Source: Gammaproteobacteria bacterium bin55 (lineage in GTDB: Bacteria; Pseudomonadota; Gammaproteobacteria; Pseudomonadales; Azotimanducaceae). Taken from it: DNA of 32,191 bases. The notes beneath the pieces were generated by a model, which saw only the letters and a list, made by a program, of their open reading frames with translations, ran no database searches and was not told the origin of the DNA. Of the stretch, positions 1 to 10,158 are shown piece by piece. Numbering within the stretch: position 1 is the first letter of the stretch; each line of letters opens with the position of its first letter. A program made the translations under genes and the position numbers. The stretch is from assembly GCA_002238665.1 (NCBI GenBank), contig MPMU01000022.1, forward strand, positions 1-32,191, written 5' to 3'.

Positions 1-368
1 CTCAGGAATACATAGGCATGAAAGAGATACTCTCAATTATTCAAGAAAAGTACGAAATACGTCCTGCTAACGCACCGGTCGATTCGACATCAATTCGCTA
101 TGAGATTCCTGGACGAGGTTTCTTTGGAATCATCGCCAATGAATCTGAGCCATTCTGTCGCACATGTTCTCGGCTTCGTATATCGTCGAACGGTGATCTG
201 TATGGTTGCCTATCGAATTCAAGCCACTATGCTCTTCGGCCATTGCTTGCTCTTCCTCTTGATTTAGCTTTGCAAAAACTTCAACCCATCCTTCGTAACG
301 CAATGGCAGATAAACAGTCTGTTGCGTTTACAGGGGAAACTACCGTCATGAAATTTATCGGTGGTTGA
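1..368 (+). CDS. moaA: GTP 3',8-cyclase MoaA, C-terminal fragment (5' truncated by window edge)
   Basis: C-terminal Fe-S motif FCRTCSRLRISSNGDLYGCL and the GG C-terminus (MKFIGG) typical of MoaA; the frame stays open upstream of the ORF-track Met to the window edge (QEYIG-M). Confidence 0.9.
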   Translation, partial: QEYIGMKEILSIIQEKYEIRPANAPVDSTSIRYEIPGRGFFGIIANESEPFCRTCSRLRISSNGDLYGCLSNSSHYALRPLLALPLDLALQKLQPILRNAMADKQSVAFTGETTVMKFIGG

Positions 369-371
369 GTT

Positions 372-896
372 TTGGTGTCAGCCTACCAAGGACTCATTGA
401 GCTACTAAAGTCTCAAAAATATCCGCCGGTTCATACTTGGAATCCGCAAAGAGAAGGCGTTATCGACATCCGGATTCAGGCGGATGGAACTTGGTTCCAT
501 GACGGTAGAGAAATTACCCGAAAAGGAATCGCTAAAGTGTTTTCCTCGATACTCAGACGTGAAGGCACTAGTTTTTATCTAGTCACGCCCGTGGAAAAAC
601 TACGTATCGAAGTAGAGGACGCTCCGTTCATCGCAACGGACTTTGAGGTCCAAGGCGATGGACCTGAACAGAACATTCTGTTTAAAACAAATATGGATGA
701 TGTGGTAATGCTGGGACGCGATCATCCACTTACGATGAATCAGGTCGCTACCGAATTCAGACCTTATCTTGAAGTAAGAGACGGATTACAAGCACTGATT
801 ACACGAAGTGCTTTTTACAGATTAGCCGATCATGCGATCGAGGATGGCGATGACGCTATTCTCGTTAGTAATGGTGCGAAGTTTCGCCTTTCGTAG
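372..896 (+). CDS. DUF1285-family protein
   Basis: 174 aa ORF; GVIDIRIQADGTWFHDGREITRKGIAKVFSSILRREGTSFYLVTPVEKLRIEVEDAPF resembles DUF1285 proteins; start is TTG at 372 or GTG at 375. Confidence 0.8.
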   Translation: MVSAYQGLIELLKSQKYPPVHTWNPQREGVIDIRIQADGTWFHDGREITRKGIAKVFSSILRREGTSFYLVTPVEKLRIEVEDAPFIATDFEVQGDGPEQNILFKTNMDDVVMLGRDHPLTMNQVATEFRPYLEVRDGLQALITRSAFYRLADHAIEDGDDAILVSNGAKFRLS

Positions 897-906
897 CATT
901 GGGTTG

Positions 907-2562
907 CTACATATTAGGATAGTTCGGTCCACCTGCACCTTCAGGGACGATCCAGGTGATATTCTGTGCTGGATCTTTGATATCGCAAGTCTTACAGTGG
1001 ACGCAGTTTTGTGCATTGATTTGGAAGCGCGGTCCCGATTCCTCCTCCAGCACCTCATAGACACCTGCCGGGCAGTAGCGTTGTGCAGGTTCTGCATATC
1101 GAGGTAGATTCTGAAGGATGGGCACTGAATCATCTGCTAGTGTGAGATGGCAGGGTTGATCTTCCTCATGGTTTGTGTTGGAGAGGAACACGCTCGATAG
1201 CCGATCAAACGAGATTTCGCCATCTGGTTTAGGGTAATCTATTTCTTGGGAACTCGAGACTGCTTTTAATGTAGCGTGATCTGGAGTAGGGTCTGTGAAA
1301 GGGATCAAGGTACGCCCTTTGAATAAGTTCTGTTCAATGAGTGAGTATGCAGAACCTAGCAGTAGCCCCAATCGATGCCATGCTGGTCCCGCATTCTTGG
1401 AACTGTTTAACTCCTCATAAAGCCACGATGCTTCGAATTTCTTCTGAAAACCGACCTCTAGCGGTGGCGAATCTAGTTTCAACGCCTCGTACACCGATTC
1501 AGCGGCGAGCATACCAGACTTCATGGCGGTATGACTACCTTTGATCTTCATGACGTTCAAGAATCCGGCATCGTCGCCTACCAATAATCCACCCGGAAAG
1601 GTTAGTTTTGGTAGTGCGTTCAAGCCACCTTTAACGATCGCTCTCGCACCGTACGAGAGACGTTTGCCACCCTTCAGCTGAGACTTTACGACTGGATGCT
1701 GTTTCCACCGTTGGAACTCCTCAAAAGGACTGAGATAGGGATTTTTGTAGGAAAGATCAACGATTAACCCGAGAGAAACCTGATTGTTTTCTAGATGGTA
1801 TAGGAAACTTCCGCCAGTTGCACCGCCAACTAATCCTAAAGGCCAACCCAGTGAATGTTGGATTCGGCCTGCCTCGTGCTTGTCTGGCTCTATCTCCCAA
1901 AGTTCCTTCAGGCCAATGGCATAGTGCTGTGTAGAGGAGTTTTCATCGAGATCGTATTTTTGGATGAGTTGCTTACCGAGATTTCCCCTGCAACCCTCCG
2001 CTAAAATGGTGTACTTCGCTCGTAGTTCATAACCACGCATGAACGTTGGTTTTTGTACGCCGTCCTTGTCGACACCCATATCGCCAGTTGCCACACCAAC
2101 CACCGTTTCGTTTTCATCGTAAAGTATTTCACTGGCAGCAAAACCAGGAAACAACATGACGCCTAATTCTTCGGCTTGTTGTCCAAGCCAACGAACCAGA
2201 TTTCCCAGTGAAATGGCGTAGTTCCCTTCGTTGTGGATGGGTTTAGGGATGAGAGCGTTGGGTATTTTGAAACTTGACTTAGGGCTCAAGAACGCATAAA
2301 ACTCGTCCGAAGTCACAGGTGCATTCAACGGTGCACCACGCTCCTCCCAATCTGGGAAGAGTTCGTTCAGTGCACGTGGATAGAAAATCGCTCCAGACAG
2401 GATATGTGAACCTATTTCGCTGCCTTTTTCGACGACACAGACCGTGATTTCGTCTTCTGTTTCTGCAGCCAGCTGCATGATGCGAATTGCCGCTGAAAGA
2501 CCAGCGGGTCCGCCTCCAACGATGACTACGTCGAACTCCATCGCTTCACGTTCTGTTGACAC
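907..2562 (-). CDS. Electron transfer flavoprotein-ubiquinone oxidoreductase (ETF-QO)
   Basis: N-terminal FAD motif DVVIVGGGPAGLSAAIR; C-terminal 4Fe-4S motif NCVHCKTCDIKDPAQNITWIVPEGAGGPNYPNM. Confidence 0.96.
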   Translation of the reverse strand: MSTEREAMEFDVVIVGGGPAGLSAAIRIMQLAAETEDEITVCVVEKGSEIGSHILSGAIFYPRALNELFPDWEERGAPLNAPVTSDEFYAFLSPKSSFKIPNALIPKPIHNEGNYAISLGNLVRWLGQQAEELGVMLFPGFAASEILYDENETVVGVATGDMGVDKDGVQKPTFMRGYELRAKYTILAEGCRGNLGKQLIQKYDLDENSSTQHYAIGLKELWEIEPDKHEAGRIQHSLGWPLGLVGGATGGSFLYHLENNQVSLGLIVDLSYKNPYLSPFEEFQRWKQHPVVKSQLKGGKRLSYGARAIVKGGLNALPKLTFPGGLLVGDDAGFLNVMKIKGSHTAMKSGMLAAESVYEALKLDSPPLEVGFQKKFEASWLYEELNSSKNAGPAWHRLGLLLGSAYSLIEQNLFKGRTLIPFTDPTPDHATLKAVSSSQEIDYPKPDGEISFDRLSSVFLSNTNHEEDQPCHLTLADDSVPILQNLPRYAEPAQRYCPAGVYEVLEEESGPRFQINAQNCVHCKTCDIKDPAQNITWIVPEGAGGPNYPNM

Positions 2563-2789
2563 GACTACCTCAGTACTTGATTAGGTTGCGAATTGTAATC
2601 AGGGACACATGCTTCACCTTGAAGTGAACTAATACGCTGTCCGTGCACAGTTAAGCGTTTCCGAAAATCAACTTTTTTAGCTGAGCCAATTAAAATACGC
2701 ACCTGTTGACGAATTACTCAGCTTTTCGTCTCAAGCCGTCGCAGCCAGCCTGCGAGTTCTCTACCCTTAGTTTCATTTCAACCTAATCT

Positions 2790-3542
2790 ATGAAAATCCT
2801 TGTAGCGGTAAAACGCGTAGTTGATCCTAATGTCAATGTAGTCGTGAAAAACGACGGTACCGGCATCGACTTAACCAATGCCAAAATGGCGGTGAACCCT
2901 TTCTGTGAAATCGGCATAGAAGAAGCACTGAGAATCAGGGACGCGGGCCTCGCCGATGAAGTCGTAGCAGTGGCTGTAGGAATAGAGAAATGCCAGGAAC
3001 AAATAAGAGTATGTCTTGCGCTCGGAGCTGACCGAGGCATCCATGTCGTAACGGAAGAAGAACTAGAACCTCTCAACATAGCGAAGATTCTGAAGGCTGT
3101 ATACGAGAAAGAAGAACCTGGAATCATGATTTTTGGAAAGCAGAGTATCGATGGGGATAACGGTCAAACAGGTCAAATGTTTGCGCAACTTACCAACTTA
3201 CCTCAAGCCACATTTGCGTCGGAATTGACGATTGATGGTGACCAAGCGACTGTCATACGGGAAGTTGATGGTGGACTGCAAACAATAAAGGTATCGATGC
3301 CTATGGTATTGACTACTGATCTCAGACTGAACACACCTCGATTTGCTTCGCTCCCCAACATAATGAAAGCGAAGAGAAAACCAATAGATCAAACAACTCC
3401 AGAAGAATTAGGAGTGACCGTTCGTTCGCACACGGAAACACTCGATGTTTCACCACCACCAGGCCGACAGGCTGGAGTCCGAGTCGGGAATGTGGACGAG
3501 TTAGTCGAAAAACTTAGAAACGAAGCCAAGGTAATCGCATGA
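2790..3542 (+). CDS. etfB: Electron transfer flavoprotein beta subunit
   Basis: MKILVAVKRVVDPNVNV start, NPFCEIGIEEALRI, GKQSIDGDNGQTGQM; directly coupled to etfA. Confidence 0.97.
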   Translation: MKILVAVKRVVDPNVNVVVKNDGTGIDLTNAKMAVNPFCEIGIEEALRIRDAGLADEVVAVAVGIEKCQEQIRVCLALGADRGIHVVTEEELEPLNIAKILKAVYEKEEPGIMIFGKQSIDGDNGQTGQMFAQLTNLPQATFASELTIDGDQATVIREVDGGLQTIKVSMPMVLTTDLRLNTPRFASLPNIMKAKRKPIDQTTPEELGVTVRSHTETLDVSPPPGRQAGVRVGNVDELVEKLRNEAKVIA

Positions 3543-4483
3543 GCATATTAGTCGTCGCAGATCACGATAACACCGAACTCAAACAGGCATCTCGGGTTGT
3601 AATCGCCGCAGCTCAAGCTCTATCCGAACATGGAGGCGGAGATATCGATGTATTGGTCGCAGGCTCTGACTGTGAAGCAGTAGCAAACGCCGCATCGCAA
3701 GTACCTGGCGTATCAAGAGTTTTGCATGCAGATAATGCCGCCTACCAAAGTGCACTACCGGAGAATATTTCTCACTTAGTAGCCGCACTTGCCGATGGCT
3801 ACGACTTTATTCTGACTGGGCATACTACAACAGGCAAGAACTTCCTGCCACGTGTTGCGGCCGCGTTAGATGTACAGATGATCTCAGACATCATCGGCGT
3901 AGATTCGCTAGATACCTTTAAACGACCTATTTATGCCGGGAACGCGATTGCTACTGTGAAGTCCAGCGATCCTAAAAAGGTAATTTCCGTGCGAGGTACT
4001 GCCTACGATGCAGTAGCGGCAGAAGGCGGCTCCGCGAGTATTGAGTCGGTCGATGCCATTCACGATGCCGGAGTTTCTGAATTCATCAGTGAAGAACTAG
4101 CTAAATCAGAGCGACCTGAATTAACTGCAGCCGGAGTGATTATTTCCGGTGGTCGAGGTATGCAAAGTGGCGACAACTTCACGCTCTTAGAAGGGATCGC
4201 AGATAAATTAGGTGCTGCTATCGGTGCTTCCCGCGCAGCGGTAGATGCCGGGTTTGTACCGAACGACATGCAAGTCGGTCAGACTGGAAAGATCGTCGCA
4301 CCGGAACTGTATATAGCGGTTGGTATTTCAGGAGCTATTCAGCACTTGGCTGGAATGAAAGATTCTAAGGTCATCGTTGCGATCAATAAAGATGAAGACG
4401 CACCAATTTTCCAGGTTGCAGATTACGGCTTAGTTGCTGATCTATTCAACGCGTTACCTGAGTTTGAAGAAGCGCTAGGCTAG
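3539..4483 (+). CDS. etfA: Electron transfer flavoprotein alpha subunit
   Basis: FAD-binding C-terminal domain ISGGRGMQSGDNF, PNDMQVGQTGKIVAPELYIAVGISGAIQHLAGMKDSKVIVAINKDEDAPIFQVADYGLV; ATGA overlap with etfB. Confidence 0.97.
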   Translation: MSILVVADHDNTELKQASRVVIAAAQALSEHGGGDIDVLVAGSDCEAVANAASQVPGVSRVLHADNAAYQSALPENISHLVAALADGYDFILTGHTTTGKNFLPRVAAALDVQMISDIIGVDSLDTFKRPIYAGNAIATVKSSDPKKVISVRGTAYDAVAAEGGSASIESVDAIHDAGVSEFISEELAKSERPELTAAGVIISGGRGMQSGDNFTLLEGIADKLGAAIGASRAAVDAGFVPNDMQVGQTGKIVAPELYIAVGISGAIQHLAGMKDSKVIVAINKDEDAPIFQVADYGLVADLFNALPEFEEALG

Positions 4484-4488
4484 ATCGT

Positions 4489-5508
4489 TCAGTTGTGTTG
4501 CTGAACCCCTGAGTGCCAACGCACCTCTCGGGCACTGTCCTCTATGTGATCGACGACATTCATAACCAAGGCGAATAGTGCCATGCGAATGTTGATGCCG
4601 TTGTCTGTCTGACGGAAAATTGCGAGGTTTGGGTGTTCGTCTAAGTCTTCGTCTAGTTCCTGAGCCTCTTCCCGAGAGTCCCTAGGGAGCGGATGCATGA
4701 TCACTGTATTGGGTTCACAGTGCTGGGTATAAATCTGCCGATTAATCCTGAATAAGCCTCGATACCGATCCGCATCTTGCTGAGATTCAAAGCGTTCTTC
4801 CTGAGTCCTGGTCACGTACAAGATGTCCACATGCTCAATACCTTCAGTCAAATTATGAAAGACCTCAACTCGATGGTTTCGATCATGCAGTATCTGGACA
4901 ATGTCCTCTGGTGTCTCAAGGTTTGGCGGTGAAACCAAGTGGATTTGTAGATTGTTAAAAACGGACAGTAACTTCAGAAGTGAGTGCAACGCGCGACCAT
5001 TCTTGAGGTCTCCTACGACTGCGATCCGTATTCCATCGATGCCTTTCTGCGTGCTGGCCAGTTCTTTTTGAATGGTGTAAAGGTCCAGAAGTGCTTGACT
5101 GGGGTGTTCATTCGCACCGTCCCCGCCGTTTATCACAGGAACCCTAGATGTTTCGGAAAACTCAGCGACCGATCCTTCAGTCGGATGCCGCATCACGATG
5201 ATATCGCTATAGCCGGACAGTACTCTAGCGAAATCATGCAGGGACTCCCCCTTGGCTATTGCAGAAGCTTTAACTTCGGTTGTCTCTCTAACGTCACCAC
5301 CGAGTCGGTTAAACGCACATCCAAAAGAAACTCGAGTACGCGTACTAGGCTCAAAGAACATATTCGAAAGGATTGCACCTTCCAAAACGCTGGTGATCCT
5401 CCGACGGTTGGCAAATGGAACCATCAAGTCGGCGACCGCAAATATCCTCTCGACATCTAGCCGAGAGAACTGCGCCACTGAAAGGATATGACTACCTACG
5501 AAATCCAC
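4489..5508 (-). CDS. pyrB: Aspartate carbamoyltransferase catalytic subunit
   Basis: Carbamoyl phosphate motif FFEPSTRTRVSF; HPTEGSVAEFSETSRVPVINGGDGANEHPSQALLDLYT; HPLPR. Confidence 0.95.
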   Translation of the reverse strand: MDFVGSHILSVAQFSRLDVERIFAVADLMVPFANRRRITSVLEGAILSNMFFEPSTRTRVSFGCAFNRLGGDVRETTEVKASAIAKGESLHDFARVLSGYSDIIVMRHPTEGSVAEFSETSRVPVINGGDGANEHPSQALLDLYTIQKELASTQKGIDGIRIAVVGDLKNGRALHSLLKLLSVFNNLQIHLVSPPNLETPEDIVQILHDRNHRVEVFHNLTEGIEHVDILYVTRTQEERFESQQDADRYRGLFRINRQIYTQHCEPNTVIMHPLPRDSREEAQELDEDLDEHPNLAIFRQTDNGINIRMALFALVMNVVDHIEDSAREVRWHSGVQQHN

Positions 5509-5774
5509 TAGATTTACTCATGGTCCATTGAAAATATGTTAGCCATCTGTCGTGCTCACTAAGGATGTCGCAATAGCTTTAATTTTCTACGATCGATCTC
5601 GTACGACAGAATTCATAGCTCCCATTTTTTTGGCACTATCTTAGCGGTATGCGCATTGGCTTGTGTAGCTTCTTGGTGATTGTGGTGATTTTTAGCAGAA
5701 CGAGACCAGCAGTTTCGTTCTGCGTTAAACTACAGTGCCAATAAATGCAACAGTGCAATCACTAGCCGAGCTTT

Positions 5775-6650
5775 ATGTTTAACACCAGCGAAGATCAGCA
5801 AGAAATTCAAGAAATCCCCACCATGTATCGCACATTTGAGGTGGAATCGATCACTCCTCATATAGGTGCGGTGGTACGGGATATCGATCTGTCTCAGAAT
5901 CTGACCAACGAGCAACTACAGGATGTGTTCGATGCTTGGTACGACTGGAAGGTTCTCGTGTTTCGAGATCAACATCTGGATAGAGATCAACACAAAGCTT
6001 TTGCACGACACTTCGGTAGCTTGCATGTGCATCCAATGCAGCATGGCATGCGAGGAGATCCTGAAATACTGAAGGTCAAGACAACTGGAGACTCGCCTTA
6101 TACGGCAGGCGATGGTTGGCATACCGATGTCACTTGCGATGAGATCCCACCTTTAGGCTCAATGCTGTATATCACAGAAACTCCGCAGTCGGGCGGTGGC
6201 GACACATTGTTTGCAGATATGTATCTAGCCTATGAGTTATTGTCTTCGCCAATTAAGGATTTCTTGGGAGAACTACATGCCGTCCACGATGGCAAGATTC
6301 CTTATGTTGGTTCATATAAGTCGAAAGAGCCAGAAGGTGGTTATCCGCGGAATACCCATCCAGTTGTTGTCAAGCATCCTGCGACAGGTAAGAAAGTCTT
6401 GTATGTGAACTCAGGATTTACTTCCCACATACGAGGAATGAAACGACAGGAGAGTGCAGCCATTTTGGAGATGTTGTTTGAGCATATCCATTCAACTCCT
6501 CGGCTTTGGTGCAATGTTCAGTGGGAACCTAACACATTGACTTTTTGGGACAATCGATGTACACAGCACCACGCTGTTTGGGACTATTACCCGCACTCAA
6601 GATACGGAGAACGAGTCTCAATCGTAGGAACAGAGCGACCCGCCGCTTGA
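5775..6650 (+). CDS. TauD/TfdA-family Fe(II)/2-oxoglutarate-dependent dioxygenase (start may be 5823)
   Basis: HxD motif WHTDVTCDEIPPLGSMLY, GGGDTLFADMYLAYE, C-terminal WDNRCTQHHAVWDYYPHSRYGERVSIVGTERP; ATG at 5823 gives the conventional N-terminus MYRTFEVESITPHIGAVV. Confidence 0.92.
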   Translation: MFNTSEDQQEIQEIPTMYRTFEVESITPHIGAVVRDIDLSQNLTNEQLQDVFDAWYDWKVLVFRDQHLDRDQHKAFARHFGSLHVHPMQHGMRGDPEILKVKTTGDSPYTAGDGWHTDVTCDEIPPLGSMLYITETPQSGGGDTLFADMYLAYELLSSPIKDFLGELHAVHDGKIPYVGSYKSKEPEGGYPRNTHPVVVKHPATGKKVLYVNSGFTSHIRGMKRQESAAILEMLFEHIHSTPRLWCNVQWEPNTLTFWDNRCTQHHAVWDYYPHSRYGERVSIVGTERPAA

Positions 6651-6661
6651 TTCAGTAACAC

Positions 6662-6682
6662 CAAAGATCGATCTTGTTTTTG
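6662..6682 (+). terminator. Possible weak intrinsic terminator after the dioxygenase gene
   Basis: Palindrome AAGATCGATCTT (6664-6675) followed by GTTTTTG; the stem is short. Confidence 0.3.
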
Positions 6683-6904
6683 TATCGCTCTTGCATACTG
6701 TGGTAGATACCTAGAATCAAGGTTCGCTTAGGTCCAATACGGCACTTTATTGGTTTCGAATTGTCTAAAGAGGAAGTTTGGCACGACTGGGCAGAAGTAC
6801 TGGAGTACGTAACAACGCAGTTGCTTCATCCTATACTCATTGAAAGGACATACCTAGTCCCTAAAATGTGCTTTTACGTCTAAGTCTTACATTAAAGGTG
6901 TACA

Positions 6905-8434
6905 TTGGCTTCTGTAGCCGATCTGGTTCAAAACGGTAGTCATGAAGAACAAGAAAGTCATTCTGACTTTCTGTTGCCGTTCGGCTTTGCACGAAGATTT
7001 GGCGTTTTGTTGGAACGAAACGATCATTCAAAAAACGGTGCCTTCAGACTATTCCACAAACAGCCCCTGGATCTCCGGACGATATCTGAGATTCAACGGC
7101 ATCTTGGTGCCACGCCAGAATTTGTGCAAATTCCCCGCAATGAATTTGAGAAGCGTCTACAGTCTGCGTATTCCGGCAACAATTCTGACTCCAAAGCAAT
7201 AGCTGAAGACCTTGGAGGAACGGCAGATTTAGAGTCGCTTGTTGAAACGGTACCAGAAGACGGCGACCTCTTAGAGCAGGAAGACAACGCTCCAGTTGTC
7301 AAATTTATCAATGCATTACTAGCAGAAGCTCTAAGAGCGAATGCATCTGATATTCACATTGAAACGTTTGAGCGCTATGTTCAGATTCGGTTTAGAGTCG
7401 ATGGCGTGTTACGCGAAATCGTAACTCCAAAGAAAGCACTCGCGCCGATGATCGTCTCCAGAATTAAGGTCATGGCCAAATTGGATATCGCTGAGAAAAG
7501 AGTGCCTCAGGATGGTAGAACATCGCTCAGGATCGGTGGTCGCGAGTTGGATATTCGCGTGTCTGTGTTGCCAACTGGAGACGGCGAAAGAGTTGTACTT
7601 AGATTACTTGATAAAGATGCCAGTCGACTTGATCTCAGATCGTTGGGGATGAATTCCCATATTCTTGAACAGGTGCAGAAATTGGTACGTTCTGCCCACG
7701 GAATTTTCTTGGTAACCGGACCAACGGGATCAGGCAAAACCACGACTTTGTATGCGTCGCTTTCCGAACTTAGCACGGATACTCAGAATGTAATGACCGT
7801 TGAGGATCCGATTGAGTACAACCTCGACAATATCAGTCAAACACAGGTCAACACAAAAACCGGCATGTCGTTCGCTAAAGGTCTACGGGCGATACTCAGA
7901 CAAGATCCGGATATCGTCATGGTCGGTGAGATTCGAGATTTAGAAACCGCAGAGATTGCAATTCAAGCAAGTCTGACTGGACATCTCGTGCTCTCGACGC
8001 TTCATACCAATACAGCAATCGGATCGATTTCGCGTCTGGTAGACATGGGCTTAGAGTCATACCTGCTGTCGACGAGCCTTCTAGGTGTGCTAGCACAACG
8101 TCTTGTACGAGTCCTCTGTGAGCACTGCAAGGAACCTTATGAATCCTCTTCATTTGAAAGAGAGATACTCGGTTTACCACTTGGGTCAACGATCTACACG
8201 AGTGTTGGTTGCTCTAAGTGTGGACGTTCTGGCTATAGTGGTCGTACTGGAATCTACGAGTTGATCTTGATGGACGAGAAACTGCAACAAATGATCCATG
8301 ACAGAGCTTCAGAACCAGAGATGTTGCTACACGCACATGAGTTTTCAAAGAACATTCGCAGTGACGGTGCGGAAAAGGTTCTTTCAGGACTTACATCCGT
8401 TAGCGAGGTGGTTCGTCTTACTCTGGACCACTAA
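6905..8434 (+). CDS. gspE: Type II secretion ATPase GspE
   Basis: Walker A GPTGSGKTTTLYASL, VEDPIEYNL, GEIRDLETAEIAIQASLTGHLVLSTLHTN, paired CxxC (CEHC, CSKC); TTG start preceded by AAAGGTG. Confidence 0.95.
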   Translation: MASVADLVQNGSHEEQESHSDFLLPFGFARRFGVLLERNDHSKNGAFRLFHKQPLDLRTISEIQRHLGATPEFVQIPRNEFEKRLQSAYSGNNSDSKAIAEDLGGTADLESLVETVPEDGDLLEQEDNAPVVKFINALLAEALRANASDIHIETFERYVQIRFRVDGVLREIVTPKKALAPMIVSRIKVMAKLDIAEKRVPQDGRTSLRIGGRELDIRVSVLPTGDGERVVLRLLDKDASRLDLRSLGMNSHILEQVQKLVRSAHGIFLVTGPTGSGKTTTLYASLSELSTDTQNVMTVEDPIEYNLDNISQTQVNTKTGMSFAKGLRAILRQDPDIVMVGEIRDLETAEIAIQASLTGHLVLSTLHTNTAIGSISRLVDMGLESYLLSTSLLGVLAQRLVRVLCEHCKEPYESSSFEREILGLPLGSTIYTSVGCSKCGRSGYSGRTGIYELILMDEKLQQMIHDRASEPEMLLHAHEFSKNIRSDGAEKVLSGLTSVSEVVRLTLDH

Positions 8435-8436
8435 CC

Positions 8437-9657
8437 GTGCCAGCCTTTGAATATGCGGCATTGGATGCCAATGGTCGGACAAAAAAGGGCATTCTTGAAG
8501 GGGATAGCGGTCGATTAGTCCGCGAAGCACTCCGTGATCAAGGGCTTTCCCCTATACGGGTATCGCCGACGCGACGGCGTTTGCAAGGTGCCACTCAAGG
8601 ACGAAAATTTGACTGGTGGAAACGCATCAAGCCATTGGAAGTGGCAGTCACCACCCGTCAGATGGCGACTTTGGTTAGTGCTGGTTTGCCAATCGAAGAA
8701 GCGTTATTAGCGATTTCCCGACAGTCAACCAATCGCAAGATCAATGCAATCTACATGTCGGTGAGAGACAGCGTGCTGGGTGGTCAATCTCTTGCTGTAG
8801 CTCTCGGTGAATTTCCCGGCACTTTCTCTACTATGTTTCGGTCCACGGTCGCTGCAGGTGAACAGTCCGGCCATTTAGACATAGTGCTAGAAAATCTCGC
8901 CAATTACTTGGAAGATCGTTTCAATACCCGACGAGACGTCGAGATGGCACTGTTCTATCCTTTGCTGTTATTTGTGACGGCAGTCGTCATTGTGGGACTG
9001 TTGCTGACCTACGTCATTCCAGATATTGTCCAGGTATTTGAAAATACTGGTGCGGAGTTGCCTGCCATCACGCGCTTCTTAATTGGAACCAGCGAAATAC
9101 TGAATCAATACTCTTGGTTGATTTTGCTCGGGCTAGGTGCCGTAGGCATTCTTGGTTACTTTGTTTTCAAACAGAGCATAGTTCGACGTTGGTGGGATCG
9201 TGTAAAGATCAGAACCCCAGGAGTAAGTTGGTTGGTGAGAGGTACGAACACAGCGAGGTTTGCGAGTACGCTGGCGATTCTGACTAGAAGTGGTGTACCA
9301 CTTGTAGAAGGCATGCACATAGCAAATGAAGTCCTGACAAGCTTTCAAATACGAAAGGCACTCGAAAGAGCTGAAAATACAGTACGGGAGGGCACTTCTT
9401 TGTACGAGGCATTGTCGAGTACCGGTCAATTCCCACCGATATTTCTACACATGGTCCAAAGCGGCGAAGCCAGTGGATCTTTAGCGGAAATGTTGTCTAA
9501 GTCCGCACAGTTTCAGCAGGAAGAGCTAAAGCGAACCGTAACGACGATTGTCGAGCTTGTAAGACCACTAATATTGCTCTTCATGGCAGGCGTTGTACTA
9601 GTGATTATGCTGGCGATCCTGTTACCTATTCTTAATATGAACCAGTTGGTGTTGTAA
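8437..9657 (+). CDS. gspF: Type II secretion inner-membrane protein GspF
   Basis: MPAFEYAALDANGRTKKGILEGDS, TTRQMATLVSAGLPIEEAL, hydrophobic C-terminus LLPILNMNQLVL; GTG start. Confidence 0.95.
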   Translation: MPAFEYAALDANGRTKKGILEGDSGRLVREALRDQGLSPIRVSPTRRRLQGATQGRKFDWWKRIKPLEVAVTTRQMATLVSAGLPIEEALLAISRQSTNRKINAIYMSVRDSVLGGQSLAVALGEFPGTFSTMFRSTVAAGEQSGHLDIVLENLANYLEDRFNTRRDVEMALFYPLLLFVTAVVIVGLLLTYVIPDIVQVFENTGAELPAITRFLIGTSEILNQYSWLILLGLGAVGILGYFVFKQSIVRRWWDRVKIRTPGVSWLVRGTNTARFASTLAILTRSGVPLVEGMHIANEVLTSFQIRKALERAENTVREGTSLYEALSSTGQFPPIFLHMVQSGEASGSLAEMLSKSAQFQQEELKRTVTTIVELVRPLILLFMAGVVLVIMLAILLPILNMNQLVL

Positions 9658-9662
9658 TCGAA

Positions 9663-10103
9663 ATGACAGAAAAAAAGCAGCTAACTCCTAAGAAGGAGAA
9701 GGGGTTCACGCTTCTTGAAATACTCATGGTTGTCGTGATCATCGGTATCTTGGCGGTGCTCATCGTCCCTAATATAGTGGGTAGAGGAGAGGAAGCTCGA
9801 ATCACTGCCACCAAATCAGATTTGCGTACCATCGGTAATGCTTTGGAGATGTACCGTTTGGACAACTCCTACTACCCCTCGACCTCACAGGGGTTGGAAG
9901 CATTGGTATCAGAGCCATCTGGGATACCAGAGGCTCGGAATTGGCGTCAGGGTGGGTACCTCAAGAAAAAGCCAGTAGATCAATGGAGTAATGACTACGT
10001 CTATACCAACGAAGGTATGAATTTTGAAATTGTTTCATACGGTGCAGATGGTCAGGAGGGCGGGGAAGGGCCAGGTGCTGATATTTACTACACCCAGTTG
10101 TAA
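9663..10103 (+). CDS. gspG: Type II secretion major pseudopilin GspG
   Basis: Prepilin motif KGFTLLEILMVVVIIGILAVLIVPN; YRLDNSYYPSTSQGLEALV; DPW-like and C-terminal Asp-rich region. Confidence 0.96.
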   Translation: MTEKKQLTPKKEKGFTLLEILMVVVIIGILAVLIVPNIVGRGEEARITATKSDLRTIGNALEMYRLDNSYYPSTSQGLEALVSEPSGIPEARNWRQGGYLKKKPVDQWSNDYVYTNEGMNFEIVSYGADGQEGGEGPGADIYYTQL

Positions 10104-10158
10104 CAGATTTGCGCCTTTTTCAATTCAACCTTTGTAGTAATTTCCGACTATTTCAAAT

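Noticed and set aside
822-1133. Overlapping short ORFs on both strands (822..1133 -, 832..1107 +)
   Set aside because: They lie across the ends of the DUF1285-like and ETF-QO genes in other frames and show no protein-like features; spurious.
4487-4506. GTTCAG-N8-CTGAAC hairpin between etfA and pyrB
   Set aside because: Only 6-bp arms, no T-run, and it overlaps the pyrB 3' coding end; could be chance.
4984-5491. Plus-strand ORFs antisense to pyrB
   Set aside because: Fully inside the strongly supported pyrB; composition looks like shadow reading frames.
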